NCBI RefSeq assembly: GCF_002251365.1
Contig: NZ_NPJH01000076.1
Coordinates: 35,840 to 99,839, forward strand
DNA: 64,000 nt
DNA from: Prevotella sp. P3-122
GTDB taxonomy: Bacteria; Bacteroidota; Bacteroidia; Bacteroidales; Bacteroidaceae
Direction: 5' to 3'
A program made the position numbers and the translations under genes. The notes under the pieces are model-generated. The model was given only the letters and a program-made list of their open reading frames with translations. It was not told where the DNA came from and ran no database searches. Shown piece after piece: positions 44,844 to 54,335 of this stretch. Numbering within the stretch: the first letter of the stretch is position 1; each line of letters starts with the position of its first letter.

Positions 44844-45420
44844 TTCTATCAGATAATTACTTTATACGTTCCGAACAGCCTATCTACTAAATCAGGTAAA
44901 TGGATTGTTTTTTATAGTTTGTCCCTATATACAATTCAAAGTGTCAGATTTTGATGATAAATGTACAAAAAATAGACTATTTTTTAGTAGTAATACATTA
45001 TCATTCAATATAATACAAAATTACCACGTTAAACTTTTATTGTCGCTTAAAAATAAAGATCATAGTATCTTTAACCATTATATAGTTGAAACCATCAATA
45101 AAGAACTAAGAATCATCAGTTCTCAAACCTCGCAATAAAACCAGTATAAGTGATACGATATAGTTCTGTATTTGTTACGTACTATTTTCCTTTCCATGAC
45201 GGGCATCCTGACCCTTTATCCGCTTAAACGGAATCTGAAAAATCATGAGATTTTTCGCTGTTCATGCTATTTTCGTTTAACGATAGAGTAAGTCTGATAT
45301 TTTGTTCTCATGAGAAAAGTATAGTCCATAATTTTATTCTTTTAGCGGATTTGAGAACAATAATATATAATTCTTGGGCACTGTAATTAATTAGCATTTT
45401 TAGACCTATTGTATCCAACC
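44844..45420. other. AT-rich gene-free stretch with one inverted repeat
   Basis: No coding sequence I can support. GAAAAATC (45237-45244) and GATTTTTC (45249-45256) form an 8-pair stem with a 4-base loop, function unknown. GTTAAACTTTT at 45028-45038 is one base off the operator half-site seen further right. Confidence 0.4.
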
Positions 45421-45518
45421 GTCAAACTTTTGACTCCCCCGCGCAGAAATCAATCACCCCCCCCCATTTGCAATATATTGATTATCAGCGTAGTAAAAAG
45501 TTTGACTGTCAAACTTTT
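45421..45518. promoter_or_regulatory. Operator-like palindromes upstream of the natural-product operon
   Basis: AAAAGTTTGAC (45496-45506) and GTCAAACTTTT (45508-45518) form a perfect 11-base inverted repeat with a one-base centre, ending four bases before the -33 element. The half-site GTCAAACTTTT recurs at 45421-45431, where it lies in a smaller palindrome (GTCAAA, two bases, TTTGAC). A run of nine C (45457-45465) lies between the two sites. The position just upstream of -33 suits an activator. Confidence 0.6.
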
Positions 45519-45522
45519 ACCC

Positions 45523-45553
45523 TTGGTTGAAAACTTTTTCTACAGTAATTTTG
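45523..45553 (+). promoter_or_regulatory. Promoter of the natural-product operon
   Basis: TTG (45523-45525), 20 bases, then TAATTTTG (45546-45553). Start expected near 45560, about 23 bases before the ATG at 45583. Confidence 0.65.
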
Positions 45554-45582
45554 CATCAGTTTAATCAATTAAAGTAATAACA

Positions 45583-45948
45583 ATGAAAAAGTTACTCTCA
45601 CTCCTCGGAGTTTTAATTATTATTGGATGTCTTCAAGCCAATGCCGCAAAATCTGGAGTCTATATGGACTTTTACAAGTATGGTCACGAAGGCAAAAACA
45701 CAACAGTTCATCGTTCTCCTATGAGAATCCCTATTGATGTATATTATGACGACGAACTACGTCAAATAGAGATTTCCGGTTCAGTGGATATTGATGTACA
45801 AATATTCCTATGTGATGAAAATGGAAATATTATTGCCTATTCTTCAATTACTAATACCACATTGGATATTCCGGAAGATTATAATGGACGACTCTCCATC
45901 AGTATAGAATGTGATAATTGGGTTGCTACTGGTTGCATAACAATATAA
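45583..45948 (+). CDS. Secreted DUF3244-like protein
   Basis: A 121-residue protein with a signal peptide (MKKLLSLLGVLIIIGCLQAN, then A) and a small beta-sandwich: IPIDVYYDDELRQIEISGSV, VQIFLCDENGNIIAYSSI and GRLSISIECDNWVATGCITI. This pattern fits the DUF3244 family of secreted Bacteroidales proteins, which have no settled function. It is the first gene after the palindrome-marked promoter. Proteins of this type are often found near GG-leader natural-product precursors, where they might assist export or act in the envelope; that is inference. Confidence 0.7.
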   Translation: MKKLLSLLGVLIIIGCLQANAAKSGVYMDFYKYGHEGKNTTVHRSPMRIPIDVYYDDELRQIEISGSVDIDVQIFLCDENGNIIAYSSITNTTLDIPEDYNGRLSISIECDNWVATGCITI

Positions 45949-46085
45949 AGCAAGAAATCATAATAATTGCATAAACAAATCTATCGTTTTAACAAATTGG
46001 CGTTCAAATAACATTAATAAAATTAATGGAACGAAATCAGCAAGTAGAAAGATACAAATTACCGATGAGATGATTTCAAATTCTA

Positions 46086-46484
46086 ATGGCTATGTCAAAG
46101 TCGATTAACATGCGAATATTGAGCTTGGTTACTATTGCTGTAATTGGATTGGCATCATGTAGTGTATATAGAAATAGTGCATCTGCATCTATCTCTATTG
46201 GAGAACTGAATATTGGAATGGATAAAGAATCTATTCTAACCAAATACGGGCAACCGTTTTCGTTCGATGCTCAGATTTCAGGCAATGATACTATAGTGGT
46301 TTTGTCATATAAATCGCCCAAGCCGGTAGCTAATTGCGAATTTATAGTATCAACGAAACTACTATTCGTTAATAATAAGTTGAAATCCATCTCTCAAAGC
46401 GACTTCTTCGTGCCCGAGAGTGTGATATACTGCGATTCAACAAAAGTCCTTCTTAAAGATAAAAATTATAACACGAAAGATTAA
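46086..46484 (+). CDS. Small lipoprotein, SmpA/OmlA (BamE)-like
   Basis: A 132-residue protein with a lipoprotein signal (LVTIAVIGLASC, acceptor cysteine near residue 26 from the ATG at 46086; ATGs at 46092 and 46110 are also possible). The mature part starts ISIGELNIGMDKESILTKYG, the typical opening of the SmpA/OmlA fold (xxGMxxxxVxxxxGxP), followed by strands IVVLSYKSPKP and TKLLFVNNKLKSIS. BamE-like proteins sit at the outer membrane. Its place in the natural-product operon may mean support for the beta-barrel partner, or nothing more than co-transfer. Confidence 0.65.
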   Translation: MAMSKSINMRILSLVTIAVIGLASCSVYRNSASASISIGELNIGMDKESILTKYGQPFSFDAQISGNDTIVVLSYKSPKPVANCEFIVSTKLLFVNNKLKSISQSDFFVPESVIYCDSTKVLLKDKNYNTKD

Positions 46485-46572
46485 AGTCGACAATAATCCC
46501 ACAGACCGAACTGGATAAAAGGCGCGGAATCCGAAAAGCGAAAAGAGTAGGAATATATAAATCAGAAGAAAC

Positions 46573-46767
46573 ATGAAAGATCTGAAATTATTCTCAATTG
46601 AAGAGATGTCAGTGTTAGAAGCACTTAATGTCAAAGGTGGAATAGCAGAACTTGCTGTTACTCAGAATGGTTGTTCAAACAATGTAGCAGGATGCGCTTG
46701 TGATATTGTTATCGTGAGCCCTAAACCTACTGTTCCTACTGTTCCGACAATTCCAACCTTCAAATAA
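46573..46767 (+). CDS. Natural-product precursor peptide A (GG-Bacteroidales leader)
   Basis: A 64-residue peptide. The leader MKDLKLFSIEEMSVLEALNV ends in KGG at residues 21-23, the usual cut site of C39 peptidases and the hallmark of the GG-Bacteroidales precursor family. The core of 41 residues begins IAELAVTQNGCSNNVAGCAC, with three cysteines, continues DIVIVSP and ends in a P/T/V repeat (KPTVPTVPTIPTFK). A perfect hairpin follows, then a radical SAM/SPASM gene. The likely fate is modification by that enzyme, leader removal and export by the C39 ABC transporter at 50516. The final structure is not predictable from sequence. Confidence 0.85.
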   Translation: MKDLKLFSIEEMSVLEALNVKGGIAELAVTQNGCSNNVAGCACDIVIVSPKPTVPTVPTIPTFK

Positions 46768-46786
46768 CTGAGATTGCTTAACATTG

Positions 46787-46812
46787 GTCGGGCTATCATG
46801 TGATAGCCCGAC
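46787..46812 (+). terminator. Attenuator hairpin between precursor A and radical SAM enzyme A
   Basis: A perfect 26-base palindrome (GTCGGGCTATCA, TG, then its complement), 19 bases after the precursor stop and 16 bases before the next ATG. The T-run is short (TTTAAG), so it probably stops part of the transcripts, giving much precursor and less enzyme. Confidence 0.7.
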
Positions 46813-46828
46813 TTTAAGAATAACAATT

Positions 46829-48115
46829 ATGAAAGCGAGTAAATATAATTATATAATTGAGCGAACGAATATAGCCTATTGGTATAATGGAATAGAGCAC
46901 AAATATTTTAGTTTGCCGATTGATTTAAGTCGTAAAATTGAGACAATAATCAATACTCCGAATAGAATAACATTGCTGCCGAATGTACTTGTAGATAAAC
47001 TTACAACCGGCGGATTTCTCATTCCCGATGATACTGACGAATTGGATGTTATCAGAACAAGAAATGAAGAACGAATAAATCGGAAAGATTATTTGCTGAT
47101 TATTCTTCCGACCTTAAATTGTAATTATAAATGCTGGTATTGCATACAAGATCATATCCCATCACGAATGTCGCTTGAGACTATTGAATCTGTCAAAGCA
47201 CACATTAATTATATGGTCAATGTAGAACAAATAACGTCTTTACAAATAGAGTGGTTTGGTGGGGAACCATTTATGTACTTCAATCAAATTATTAATCCCG
47301 TATGCGAATATGCCAAGCATATTTGTAAAGAGCATAGTATTCCGTATATAGCAAGTGCTACTACTAATGGATATTTCCTTTTCCCAGAGAAAATTTGTGA
47401 TATTAAAAGACTAGGATTCAAAAGATTTCAAATAACTCTGGATGGGCCGAAACAAGAGCATGACAAGGTGAAATTTCAGCATAATTGTGCATCGACATTT
47501 GTACATGTTTTAGAAAACATAGAGAATATTCTAAATAATTTAGATGACATACAGATTCTCTTAAGAATAAATTATACAGAATCAAATCTTAGCTATCAAA
47601 TTGTAGATGATGTTAACGATTTAATTTCTCCTGCAAATCGTTGCCGAATTCAAATCAATCCAAAGAAAGTATGGCAAGAAACGGTCAGTAAAGACAGATA
47701 TAATAATGTTAGTACATTATTGAATTTGTTCGAATCATCTGGCTATAAAGTAAATAGATTAGACTTTGTTTGGGATTTTGTTCCATGTTATGCCAACAGG
47801 AAATACTATAATGCCATTAACTATAATGGTGATGTGCTCAAATGTACAGCTTGTAATGATTTGTATGACAAACAATCTCATGGAATCATAAATGATGACG
47901 GTTCAATCAAGTGGAATAGTGATTTTATAGAAAAATACAAGGCCAAATCTTTTGAGAATACAGAATGCCTCTCTTGCAAATATTTACCAATATGTATGGG
48001 TATATGTCCACGCGATTATGGAAGCGCATCATATTGTAAATTCAATGGAATGGACATGAAGATAGAAGATGCTTTAGTAAATTACATTAATTCAATGTGC
48101 AATGAAAGCAAGTAA
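46829..48115 (+). CDS. Radical SAM/SPASM peptide maturase A
   Basis: A 428-residue protein from the ATG at 46829; an upstream extension would overlap the hairpin. Residues 1-85 may form a peptide-recognition region (KYFSLPIDLSRKIETIINTP, then LVDKLTTGGFLIPDD). The AdoMet cluster motif CNYKCWYC gives C98, C102 and C105. WFGGEPFMYF and TTNGYFL follow in the barrel. The C-terminus is cysteine-rich in SPASM style: CTACNDLYDKQ, then ECLSCKYLPICMGICPRDYG and a late cysteine. SPASM enzymes build thioether, carbon-carbon or carbon-oxygen links in peptides. The neighbour precursor A has three cysteines, so thioether formation is possible. Confidence 0.88.
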   Translation: MKASKYNYIIERTNIAYWYNGIEHKYFSLPIDLSRKIETIINTPNRITLLPNVLVDKLTTGGFLIPDDTDELDVIRTRNEERINRKDYLLIILPTLNCNYKCWYCIQDHIPSRMSLETIESVKAHINYMVNVEQITSLQIEWFGGEPFMYFNQIINPVCEYAKHICKEHSIPYIASATTNGYFLFPEKICDIKRLGFKRFQITLDGPKQEHDKVKFQHNCASTFVHVLENIENILNNLDDIQILLRINYTESNLSYQIVDDVNDLISPANRCRIQINPKKVWQETVSKDRYNNVSTLLNLFESSGYKVNRLDFVWDFVPCYANRKYYNAINYNGDVLKCTACNDLYDKQSHGIINDDGSIKWNSDFIEKYKAKSFENTECLSCKYLPICMGICPRDYGSASYCKFNGMDMKIEDALVNYINSMCNESK

Positions 48116-48233
48116 TCTTTAATCAGTAATGAACTAATTATAAAATATAATATCAAAATTGGACAACCAAATGAAGAATATTGATTGGCTCAGAATCTTG
48201 ATTTGTTCGATTTTGATTCAAAAATAATCATAT

Positions 48234-50510
48234 ATGAGACAGCTTGGATATATTTTTTTGTTTTCGATTATGTTGCTTGGTTGTGCCCAAATTGCAAATG
48301 CACAAGCCATTATCAGTGGTAGGATTTTGGATGTTGAACAGAATCCTATTGCTGGAGTTAACTGTTTGCTTTTGAATTTGCCCGATTCGACACAAATTGC
48401 AGGAACGACAAGTGATATGGAGGGACGGTTTGAATTGACAGTAAAAGAGGCAAAAGAATACATTCTCCAATTGTCTTGTATGGGTTATGAAAAGAAGCAC
48501 CAAGTTTGTAAGCCTGGTAATTTGGGAGATATTATTCTGAACGATGATGCTATGCTTCTTGACGAAGTCGTCGTTACTCCGCAAATCCTGAATACTTTCG
48601 GCAATAAAAATCAATTGACACTGAGTGAATCATCAAAAAAGGTAGGCAACAACGCCTTGGATGCAATCGGCAGCCTGCCACAATTCAAGACAGATATCAG
48701 CAATGATGCTTTAGTTACGGTGGACAATAAAAGTATTCTTGTACTGATAGACGGAATGAGGCGTTCCTCACGGGAACTGAAAATGCTGCAAGCTGATGAA
48801 ATCAAAAACATACAGTTTTATAGCGAACCTCCGGCACGATATGCTCATGAGAATATAGGTGCAGTGATTGATGTGAAAACAAAGAGAAAGACAGATAAAT
48901 TATATAGTCTTTATCTTGACACAAAGAACGGTGTTACGACTGGATATGGTACAGATATGCTCTCTATGGCATATATGGACTCATTGAATATGGTTACAGC
49001 CGCATATTTCGTAGATTATCGTGTGTTGAACGACAACCGGATGAATAACACGTATTCCTATGCTGATAAAACAAATGAATACAGAGGACTGCCCGGCAGA
49101 TATAACGGACAATATCATATCGGACAAATTGCCTATCAGCGTTATCAAGGCAAGAATCTTTTCAATGCCAAAGTCGAATACCGTAAATCTCCCGGCAAAC
49201 AAGAATACGAACAAGAACTGATGTGGCAAAACGACAATCCGCCAATCAACAGTAGAAGTCTCAAAAGTGATTATTCTTCCGTTGCTGCTGACTTGTACTA
49301 TATGTATATGTTCAATCAGAACAGGAATTTATCCATAAACATATTGAACACCTACCATCATTCAAACTCGGATAACACCCTCGCAAACAACGCAGGTGGA
49401 TATACGTTTGAGAACCATATCGACAACAAATCATATTCCTTGATTGCAGAAGCTCTGTATAGCGATAAACTATGGAACGGAGATTTCAATCTGGGAACTT
49501 ATTATCAATATAAGAATCTGGACCAAAAATATAACTTCACAGACTACTCAACAATCGACACACATAAAGAATATGTATATGCCGATTATAGTAATGCGAT
49601 AGGCAAATTTTCATATAACATAGGTCTTGGGTTGGAAAACAATCATTATAAGACTGCGACAAACGAAAGATTCAATTATCTGGTATTCCGTCCGTCAGTG
49701 GTCTTGAATGTTCAATATAACAAACATTCAGCAATGAAATTTACCGCCGCCATAAACTCATCAGTTCCAAATGTCGGAGATCTGACCAATAGTATTGTGA
49801 CAATTGACGAACATTTCTACTCACAAGGGAATACGGCACTGAAGCCGTATTATTACTATTACGCCAACCTTAACTACCAATATGCTTCTGACAACGGGAA
49901 ATTTTACATTGCCCCGTCTGTGACCTATTCGTATTATCCGAATAAGAATATGCCTGTATTGTTTACCGAAGGTGACGATATTATCCTCCGGATGGCGAAA
50001 ATTGATAATGTTCATTCATTAGGAGCTTCTTTGTCGTTGAACTATAAGCCTGTCAACTGGTTTGTCATTCAACCATTCTACAACTATGAATACTCAACAT
50101 ACAGAACACCTAATCAGGTTGTGAAGCATAATCTCCATAATGCCGGCATCGGTGTTCAGTTCCTGCCAAAGAACTGGCAGCTTATGTGGAACGGCAACAT
50201 GCCGATGACATTGGTCGATGGTGACATACACACTCGTATGGGATTCAATATGAGTGCTTCGATACTTTACAAATTCAAATCAATGTCAGTAGGCTTGGAG
50301 TATATTTACAATCCGAATCCATCAAAAATCTATGCTGACATCAACGGCTTCAGCTATTCGGAAGAAACTAAGTGGAACAACTTCAAGAATCTCGTATCCT
50401 TGAAATTCACCTACTATTTCTACAAAGGCAAATCTCGTGGTCACGTAGGAAAGCGTATCAGTAACTCTGATAAAGATTCAGGTTTGATTAATATTAATAC
50501 TGCTAAATAA
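48234..50510 (+). CDS. Outer-membrane beta-barrel protein A (TonB-receptor-like with carboxypeptidase-regulatory domain)
   Basis: A 758-residue protein with a signal peptide (MRQLGYIFLFSIMLLGCAQI, then ANAQ). Residues about 25-105 form a carboxypeptidase-D regulatory-like domain (AIISGRILDVEQNPIAGVNC, then SDMEGRFELTV). A plug-like part follows (LDEVVVTPQILN, then VDNKSILVLIDGMRRSSREL). The remainder is a long barrel with Y-rich amphipathic strands and a terminal strand (LVSLKFTYYFY). I see no clear TonB box. It belongs to the outer-membrane beta-barrel 3 group. The gene ends six bases before the exporter gene, so it may carry the peptide across the outer membrane or act as receptor or immunity; this is inferred. 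Confidence 0.8.
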   Translation: MRQLGYIFLFSIMLLGCAQIANAQAIISGRILDVEQNPIAGVNCLLLNLPDSTQIAGTTSDMEGRFELTVKEAKEYILQLSCMGYEKKHQVCKPGNLGDIILNDDAMLLDEVVVTPQILNTFGNKNQLTLSESSKKVGNNALDAIGSLPQFKTDISNDALVTVDNKSILVLIDGMRRSSRELKMLQADEIKNIQFYSEPPARYAHENIGAVIDVKTKRKTDKLYSLYLDTKNGVTTGYGTDMLSMAYMDSLNMVTAAYFVDYRVLNDNRMNNTYSYADKTNEYRGLPGRYNGQYHIGQIAYQRYQGKNLFNAKVEYRKSPGKQEYEQELMWQNDNPPINSRSLKSDYSSVAADLYYMYMFNQNRNLSINILNTYHHSNSDNTLANNAGGYTFENHIDNKSYSLIAEALYSDKLWNGDFNLGTYYQYKNLDQKYNFTDYSTIDTHKEYVYADYSNAIGKFSYNIGLGLENNHYKTATNERFNYLVFRPSVVLNVQYNKHSAMKFTAAINSSVPNVGDLTNSIVTIDEHFYSQGNTALKPYYYYYANLNYQYASDNGKFYIAPSVTYSYYPNKNMPVLFTEGDDIILRMAKIDNVHSLGASLSLNYKPVNWFVIQPFYNYEYSTYRTPNQVVKHNLHNAGIGVQFLPKNWQLMWNGNMPMTLVDGDIHTRMGFNMSASILYKFKSMSVGLEYIYNPNPSKIYADINGFSYSEETKWNNFKNLVSLKFTYYFYKGKSRGHVGKRISNSDKDSGLININTAK

Positions 50511-50515
50511 TAAAA

Positions 50516-52705
50516 ATGAGATTTCATTTTGTTAAACAATTGGATGCAATGCAATGCGGAGTTGCCTGTTTGGCAATGATTTGCAAATATTATAAAAACG
50601 CATATAGTATTGAAGCACTTTCTAAGCTATGTAGTGTTTCAACTGAAGGTGTGTCGCTATTCGCAATAAAAAACGCTGCAGAAAAAATAGGATTCAATTC
50701 AGTATACGGCAAGGCTTCTATTGAGCAATTAGTCACCATTTCTCTGCCAAGCATATTGCATTGGAATCAAAACCATTTCGTTGTTTTATACAAAGTAAAG
50801 AGCAAAAAGAAATTCTATATAGCAGACCCTGGTAAAGGATTAATGTGCTATTCATTGGAGGAGTTTAAGAAGCACTGGATTAGTTCAACTTTGAATGGAG
50901 AAGAAAAAGGCATTATTATGATTCTTGAACCCACAGAAAAATTTGGAGAAAGAAATGTTGCGGGAGTGCAAGAAGAGAGACGTTCTTTCAAATTTTTATT
51001 TGGTTACTTACTGCAATATAGAACAAATCTTATTCAAATTATCTTAGGTCTCTTATTGGGGTGTTTACTTCAACTGATCATGCCATTTCTGACCCAATCA
51101 ATCGTTGATATAGGCATAAAATACGATGACATTGGATTTATTTGGCTTGTATTGTTAGGAGAACTTATGATTGTTATTGGACGTACAGCCACGGACTTTA
51201 TACGACGCTGGTTGTTGCTTCATATTTCCATGCGGATAAATATTTCATTAGTAAGTGATTTCTTTGTCAAGTTGTTGAAATTACCTATGGCTTTTTTTGA
51301 CACAAAACTGATGGGAGATTTATTGCAACGTATTGAAGACCACTCGCGTGTTCAGAATTTCCTCACAGGGCAAGTTCTGAATGTTATCTTCACATTTTTG
51401 AGTTTCATTATATTTGGTATTGTTCTGTTGATATATAACAAAGTAATTTTTGGCGTTTTTATTATGGGAAGCATTATTTACGGATTATGGATATTCTCAT
51501 TTCTGCGGCGTCGCAAAGTAATTGATTATGAGATATTTGAGCAGCAAGCGATTAATCAAAATAAGACATACCAATTCATTACATCAATGCAGGAAATAAA
51601 GTTGCAGGATTGTGAGCAGCGCAGACGGTGGGAATGGGAAGATACACAAGCAGACTTGTTTAATGTCCAAATGAAGTCGTTGAAACTGCAACAGACACAG
51701 GAGGCAGGTTCTGTATTCATTAACGAGATCAAGAACATACTGATAACCGTTTTTGCGGCAACTGCTGTAATAAACGGCCAGATTACTTTGGGCGCAATGC
51801 TTGCTATCCAATATATCGTTGGGCAGCTTAACTCTCCGGTCGAGCAGTTTATGTCATTTATATACTCTTTGCAGGATGTAAAAATTTCTCTTGAAAGAAT
51901 TAACGAGATTCACGAAGGTAAGAATGAAGAATCAAAAGAAAATCAGGCAAAATCATTTGATAAAGAAAAGTCAATCAAAATTGAGAACATAGATTTCAAA
52001 TACGACCCTCATGCTTTGAAGAAAACACTTGAGGGCGTATCTTTTGACATTCCAGAAGGGAAAGTGACTGCCATAGTAGGAGCATCAGGAAGTGGAAAGA
52101 CCACACTAATTAAACTCATGCTCGGTTATTATCGAGTTATGAACGGTTCAATTTTTATTGCCGGACGTAATATCAACGAATATAACCTCAAATGGTGGCG
52201 TCGCCATTGTGGAGTAGTAATGCAGGATGGAGTGATATTCTCTGAATCCATAGCCCGGAATATTGCTGTCGATGATGGTGAGATAGATGTGGAACAGCTT
52301 GAACAAGCTGCGAAAATTGCAAATATCCATGACTATGTCATGGGGCTTCCGCTGAAGTATAACACTATTATCGGACGTGACGGAGTTGGACTGAGCCAAG
52401 GTCAGAAACAACGTGTACTCATAGCCCGCGCAGTTTATAAGAATCCGGATTTCATATTTTTAGACGAAGCCACCAATGCCCTTGATGCAAAAAATGAGAG
52501 AGCAATAGTCGAGAACCTCGATGAATTTTACAAAGGTCGTACAGTTGTAGTGGTTGCACATCGACTATCCACGGTTAAAAACGCAGACCAAATCGTAGTG
52601 GTAGATGGTGGAAAGATTGTCGAAGCCGGCAATCATTCTTCTCTCATTGAAAAGAGAGGAAGATACTATAATCTTGTTAAGAATCAACTTGAATTAGGTA
52701 ATTAA
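50516..52705 (+). CDS. C39-peptidase ABC transporter (PCAT), bacteriocin-type exporter
   Basis: A 729-residue protein. Residues 1-140 are a C39 peptidase with Q8, C14 (in LDAMQCG), H87 (NQNHFVV) and D104 (YIADPGKG), so the catalytic set is complete. Six transmembrane helices lie about 165-420. The ATPase has Walker A GASGSGKTT near 521, signature LSQGQKQR and Walker B FIFLDEAT near 645. These transporters cut GG leaders and pump the core into the periplasm. It follows beta-barrel A by six bases. Both precursors in the island have GG leaders, so it could serve both. The membrane-fusion partner expected for a Gram-negative exporter is not present in full (see the stub at 57495). Confidence 0.92.
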   Translation: MRFHFVKQLDAMQCGVACLAMICKYYKNAYSIEALSKLCSVSTEGVSLFAIKNAAEKIGFNSVYGKASIEQLVTISLPSILHWNQNHFVVLYKVKSKKKFYIADPGKGLMCYSLEEFKKHWISSTLNGEEKGIIMILEPTEKFGERNVAGVQEERRSFKFLFGYLLQYRTNLIQIILGLLLGCLLQLIMPFLTQSIVDIGIKYDDIGFIWLVLLGELMIVIGRTATDFIRRWLLLHISMRINISLVSDFFVKLLKLPMAFFDTKLMGDLLQRIEDHSRVQNFLTGQVLNVIFTFLSFIIFGIVLLIYNKVIFGVFIMGSIIYGLWIFSFLRRRKVIDYEIFEQQAINQNKTYQFITSMQEIKLQDCEQRRRWEWEDTQADLFNVQMKSLKLQQTQEAGSVFINEIKNILITVFAATAVINGQITLGAMLAIQYIVGQLNSPVEQFMSFIYSLQDVKISLERINEIHEGKNEESKENQAKSFDKEKSIKIENIDFKYDPHALKKTLEGVSFDIPEGKVTAIVGASGSGKTTLIKLMLGYYRVMNGSIFIAGRNINEYNLKWWRRHCGVVMQDGVIFSESIARNIAVDDGEIDVEQLEQAAKIANIHDYVMGLPLKYNTIIGRDGVGLSQGQKQRVLIARAVYKNPDFIFLDEATNALDAKNERAIVENLDEFYKGRTVVVVAHRLSTVKNADQIVVVDGGKIVEAGNHSSLIEKRGRYYNLVKNQLELGN

Positions 52706-52715
52706 TTGTTAAAAT

Positions 52716-52847
52716 ATGGAACTGAATCTTTTAATTTCTGTCATGTGTAAAATTATGCGACTAAGCTTTGACATTAATGATTCTTGTATAGCAATGTCGT
52801 TGCACACTGGCAATCATAAGTCAAGGTCACCAACAACTTGGCAGTAA
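52716..52847 (+). CDS. Possible 43-residue small protein
   Basis: An ATG at 52716, 11 bases after the exporter stop, opens a frame to TAA 52847. The peptide MELNLLISVMCKIMRLSFDI continues with a polar tail. There is no GG leader or recognised motif. It is in the gap of 235 bases between exporter and pore-former genes, and may be chance. Confidence 0.2.
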   Translation: MELNLLISVMCKIMRLSFDINDSCIAMSLHTGNHKSRSPTTWQ

Positions 52848-52940
52848 AGTCATTGAGATTATTTATAGCTTTATTCTTTGAAATGAGGCTTATAACTTAA
52901 AAAAAATAATTAGATATTAATTCATTTTAAATAACATGAT

Positions 52941-54335
52941 ATGAAACCAAAATTTTTAATTTTAGCTATGTGTGCAATCACGCTCTTTAGCGGATGTACT
53001 GACACCATGGAGGATGTTGTATCCTCTCTTGAAAAATCTGAGGTACAAATGCCTCAAACTCGTGCGATCTTAGAAGATTCTGTCTCTTTGGAAAATCCAA
53101 AAGAACTCGTTATGTCTGATGATATGATGAGAATGAAAGAATTATATGAACAGCTTCATTCACAGCGTAAAAATCTTCCAATCTCTAACCAAGATTTATA
53201 CGATGATACATTCTGGGACAATATGTACGCCATCCGCGAATTACCTGCTACGATAAAAGTTCGTGCTAAGGCTACAAGTGGTTCAACTAACGAATATGTC
53301 AATCTTTATTGTGATGGAAAGGGAAAAGAGGTTATATTGAACAATTCTAATGATGCAACTAAAAATCGTTTCTACATAAAGGTTCTACCTCCTTCAGCAG
53401 GAGTTCCATATTTAATCTATTCTGAAGCATCCGGGACACCTCTGACTGTTGGGTACTATACCAACAAACCTGATGATAAGATTTTAATGGCATCGAAAGA
53501 CAATAGTGGTTCTTTGATGGGTTGTGGTTGGGACCTTTTGAAATCCGATTCATACAAAAACTATTATGCAATTCAAAGCGAGAGTTATCTTGGACAATCA
53601 GACCCAAACAATTCATGGTCAATCTTCTATTATGTTTTAGAGGCTGTAAGCGGCAATAAAATTCGCTACGCAAAAAGAGTTTCTAACAAAGCGCAACAAG
53701 AGTTTATAATCACTCCTGACAAGAAATTTGAAATTTATTCTTTGGAATATGATGTGAATTCAACTACAGTTTCCCAATCCTCATTCACAAAAACGGTTAC
53801 TGTAAAAAATACATCGTCTCAACAAAAAGAAATAAATGTTCCTTTTGATTTTCATGAGACTGAAAATTCTTATTTTAATCGTAACACGTGGAATGTGAAT
53901 CTTAACTTCAGTAATCAAGACATAAAATTTCAACGTCCCTCTGTTGTTGCTGGTATCGTAATTTCACCAGAACCAGACAGTCCTGTTGATGCTAATTTCA
54001 TCAACACTAATACCCAATATATAGATAGGCCTATTAAATATAGTCATCCTATTCGCTGTAATCCATCTTCAATAGCTAAAGTCACTCTGAAATTTGTAAA
54101 ATACAACGTAACTGTAAAATATACTGCTAAAGCGGTATATGAAGAAGGAGGAAACCGAAGAGAATGTATTTTAAAAGGTACTTGGTCTGGTAGTATTGTA
54201 GAGAATCCGGAAGAAATAGCCCCCGAGGAGACAATTACCTATACACCTATTGGTTCAGACGGAGATATCATCCTTAAAGAGCCTATGTTTGTTATAAAGA
54301 AAGATTCATTAATACTTATAAATCCACAATTATGA
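52941..54335 (+). CDS. Lipoprotein with aerolysin-like pore-forming layout
   Basis: A 464-residue protein with a lipoprotein signal (MKPKFLILAMCAITLFSGC, Cys19). Residues about 95-260 could be a beta-trefoil or similar binding head (EYVNLYCDGKGKEVILNNSN, YYAIQSESYLGQS). Residues about 270-430 carry the alternating S/T-rich strands of aerolysin/ETX-MTX2 pore formers: TVSQSSFTKTVTVKNTSSQQ, then PFDFHETENSYF, and VTLKFVKYNVTVKYTAKAVY before a CILKGTWSGSIV strand. The family call comes from this pattern, not from a conserved motif. Its stop overlaps the start of the MACPF gene as ATGA (54332-54335), so the two are made in step. Confidence 0.5.
   Translation: MKPKFLILAMCAITLFSGCTDTMEDVVSSLEKSEVQMPQTRAILEDSVSLENPKELVMSDDMMRMKELYEQLHSQRKNLPISNQDLYDDTFWDNMYAIRELPATIKVRAKATSGSTNEYVNLYCDGKGKEVILNNSNDATKNRFYIKVLPPSAGVPYLIYSEASGTPLTVGYYTNKPDDKILMASKDNSGSLMGCGWDLLKSDSYKNYYAIQSESYLGQSDPNNSWSIFYYVLEAVSGNKIRYAKRVSNKAQQEFIITPDKKFEIYSLEYDVNSTTVSQSSFTKTVTVKNTSSQQKEINVPFDFHETENSYFNRNTWNVNLNFSNQDIKFQRPSVVAGIVISPEPDSPVDANFINTNTQYIDRPIKYSHPIRCNPSSIAKVTLKFVKYNVTVKYTAKAVYEEGGNRRECILKGTWSGSIVENPEEIAPEETITYTPIGSDGDIILKEPMFVIKKDSLILINPQL

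Noticed and set aside
44905..45138. 77-codon frame in the gap after the regulator gene
   Set aside because: It has only a TTG start and no recognisable protein pattern; it sits in AT-rich intergenic DNA.
48172..48228. 18-codon frame between radical SAM enzyme A and beta-barrel A
   Set aside because: Too short, no leader motif or ribosome-binding context; probably chance.
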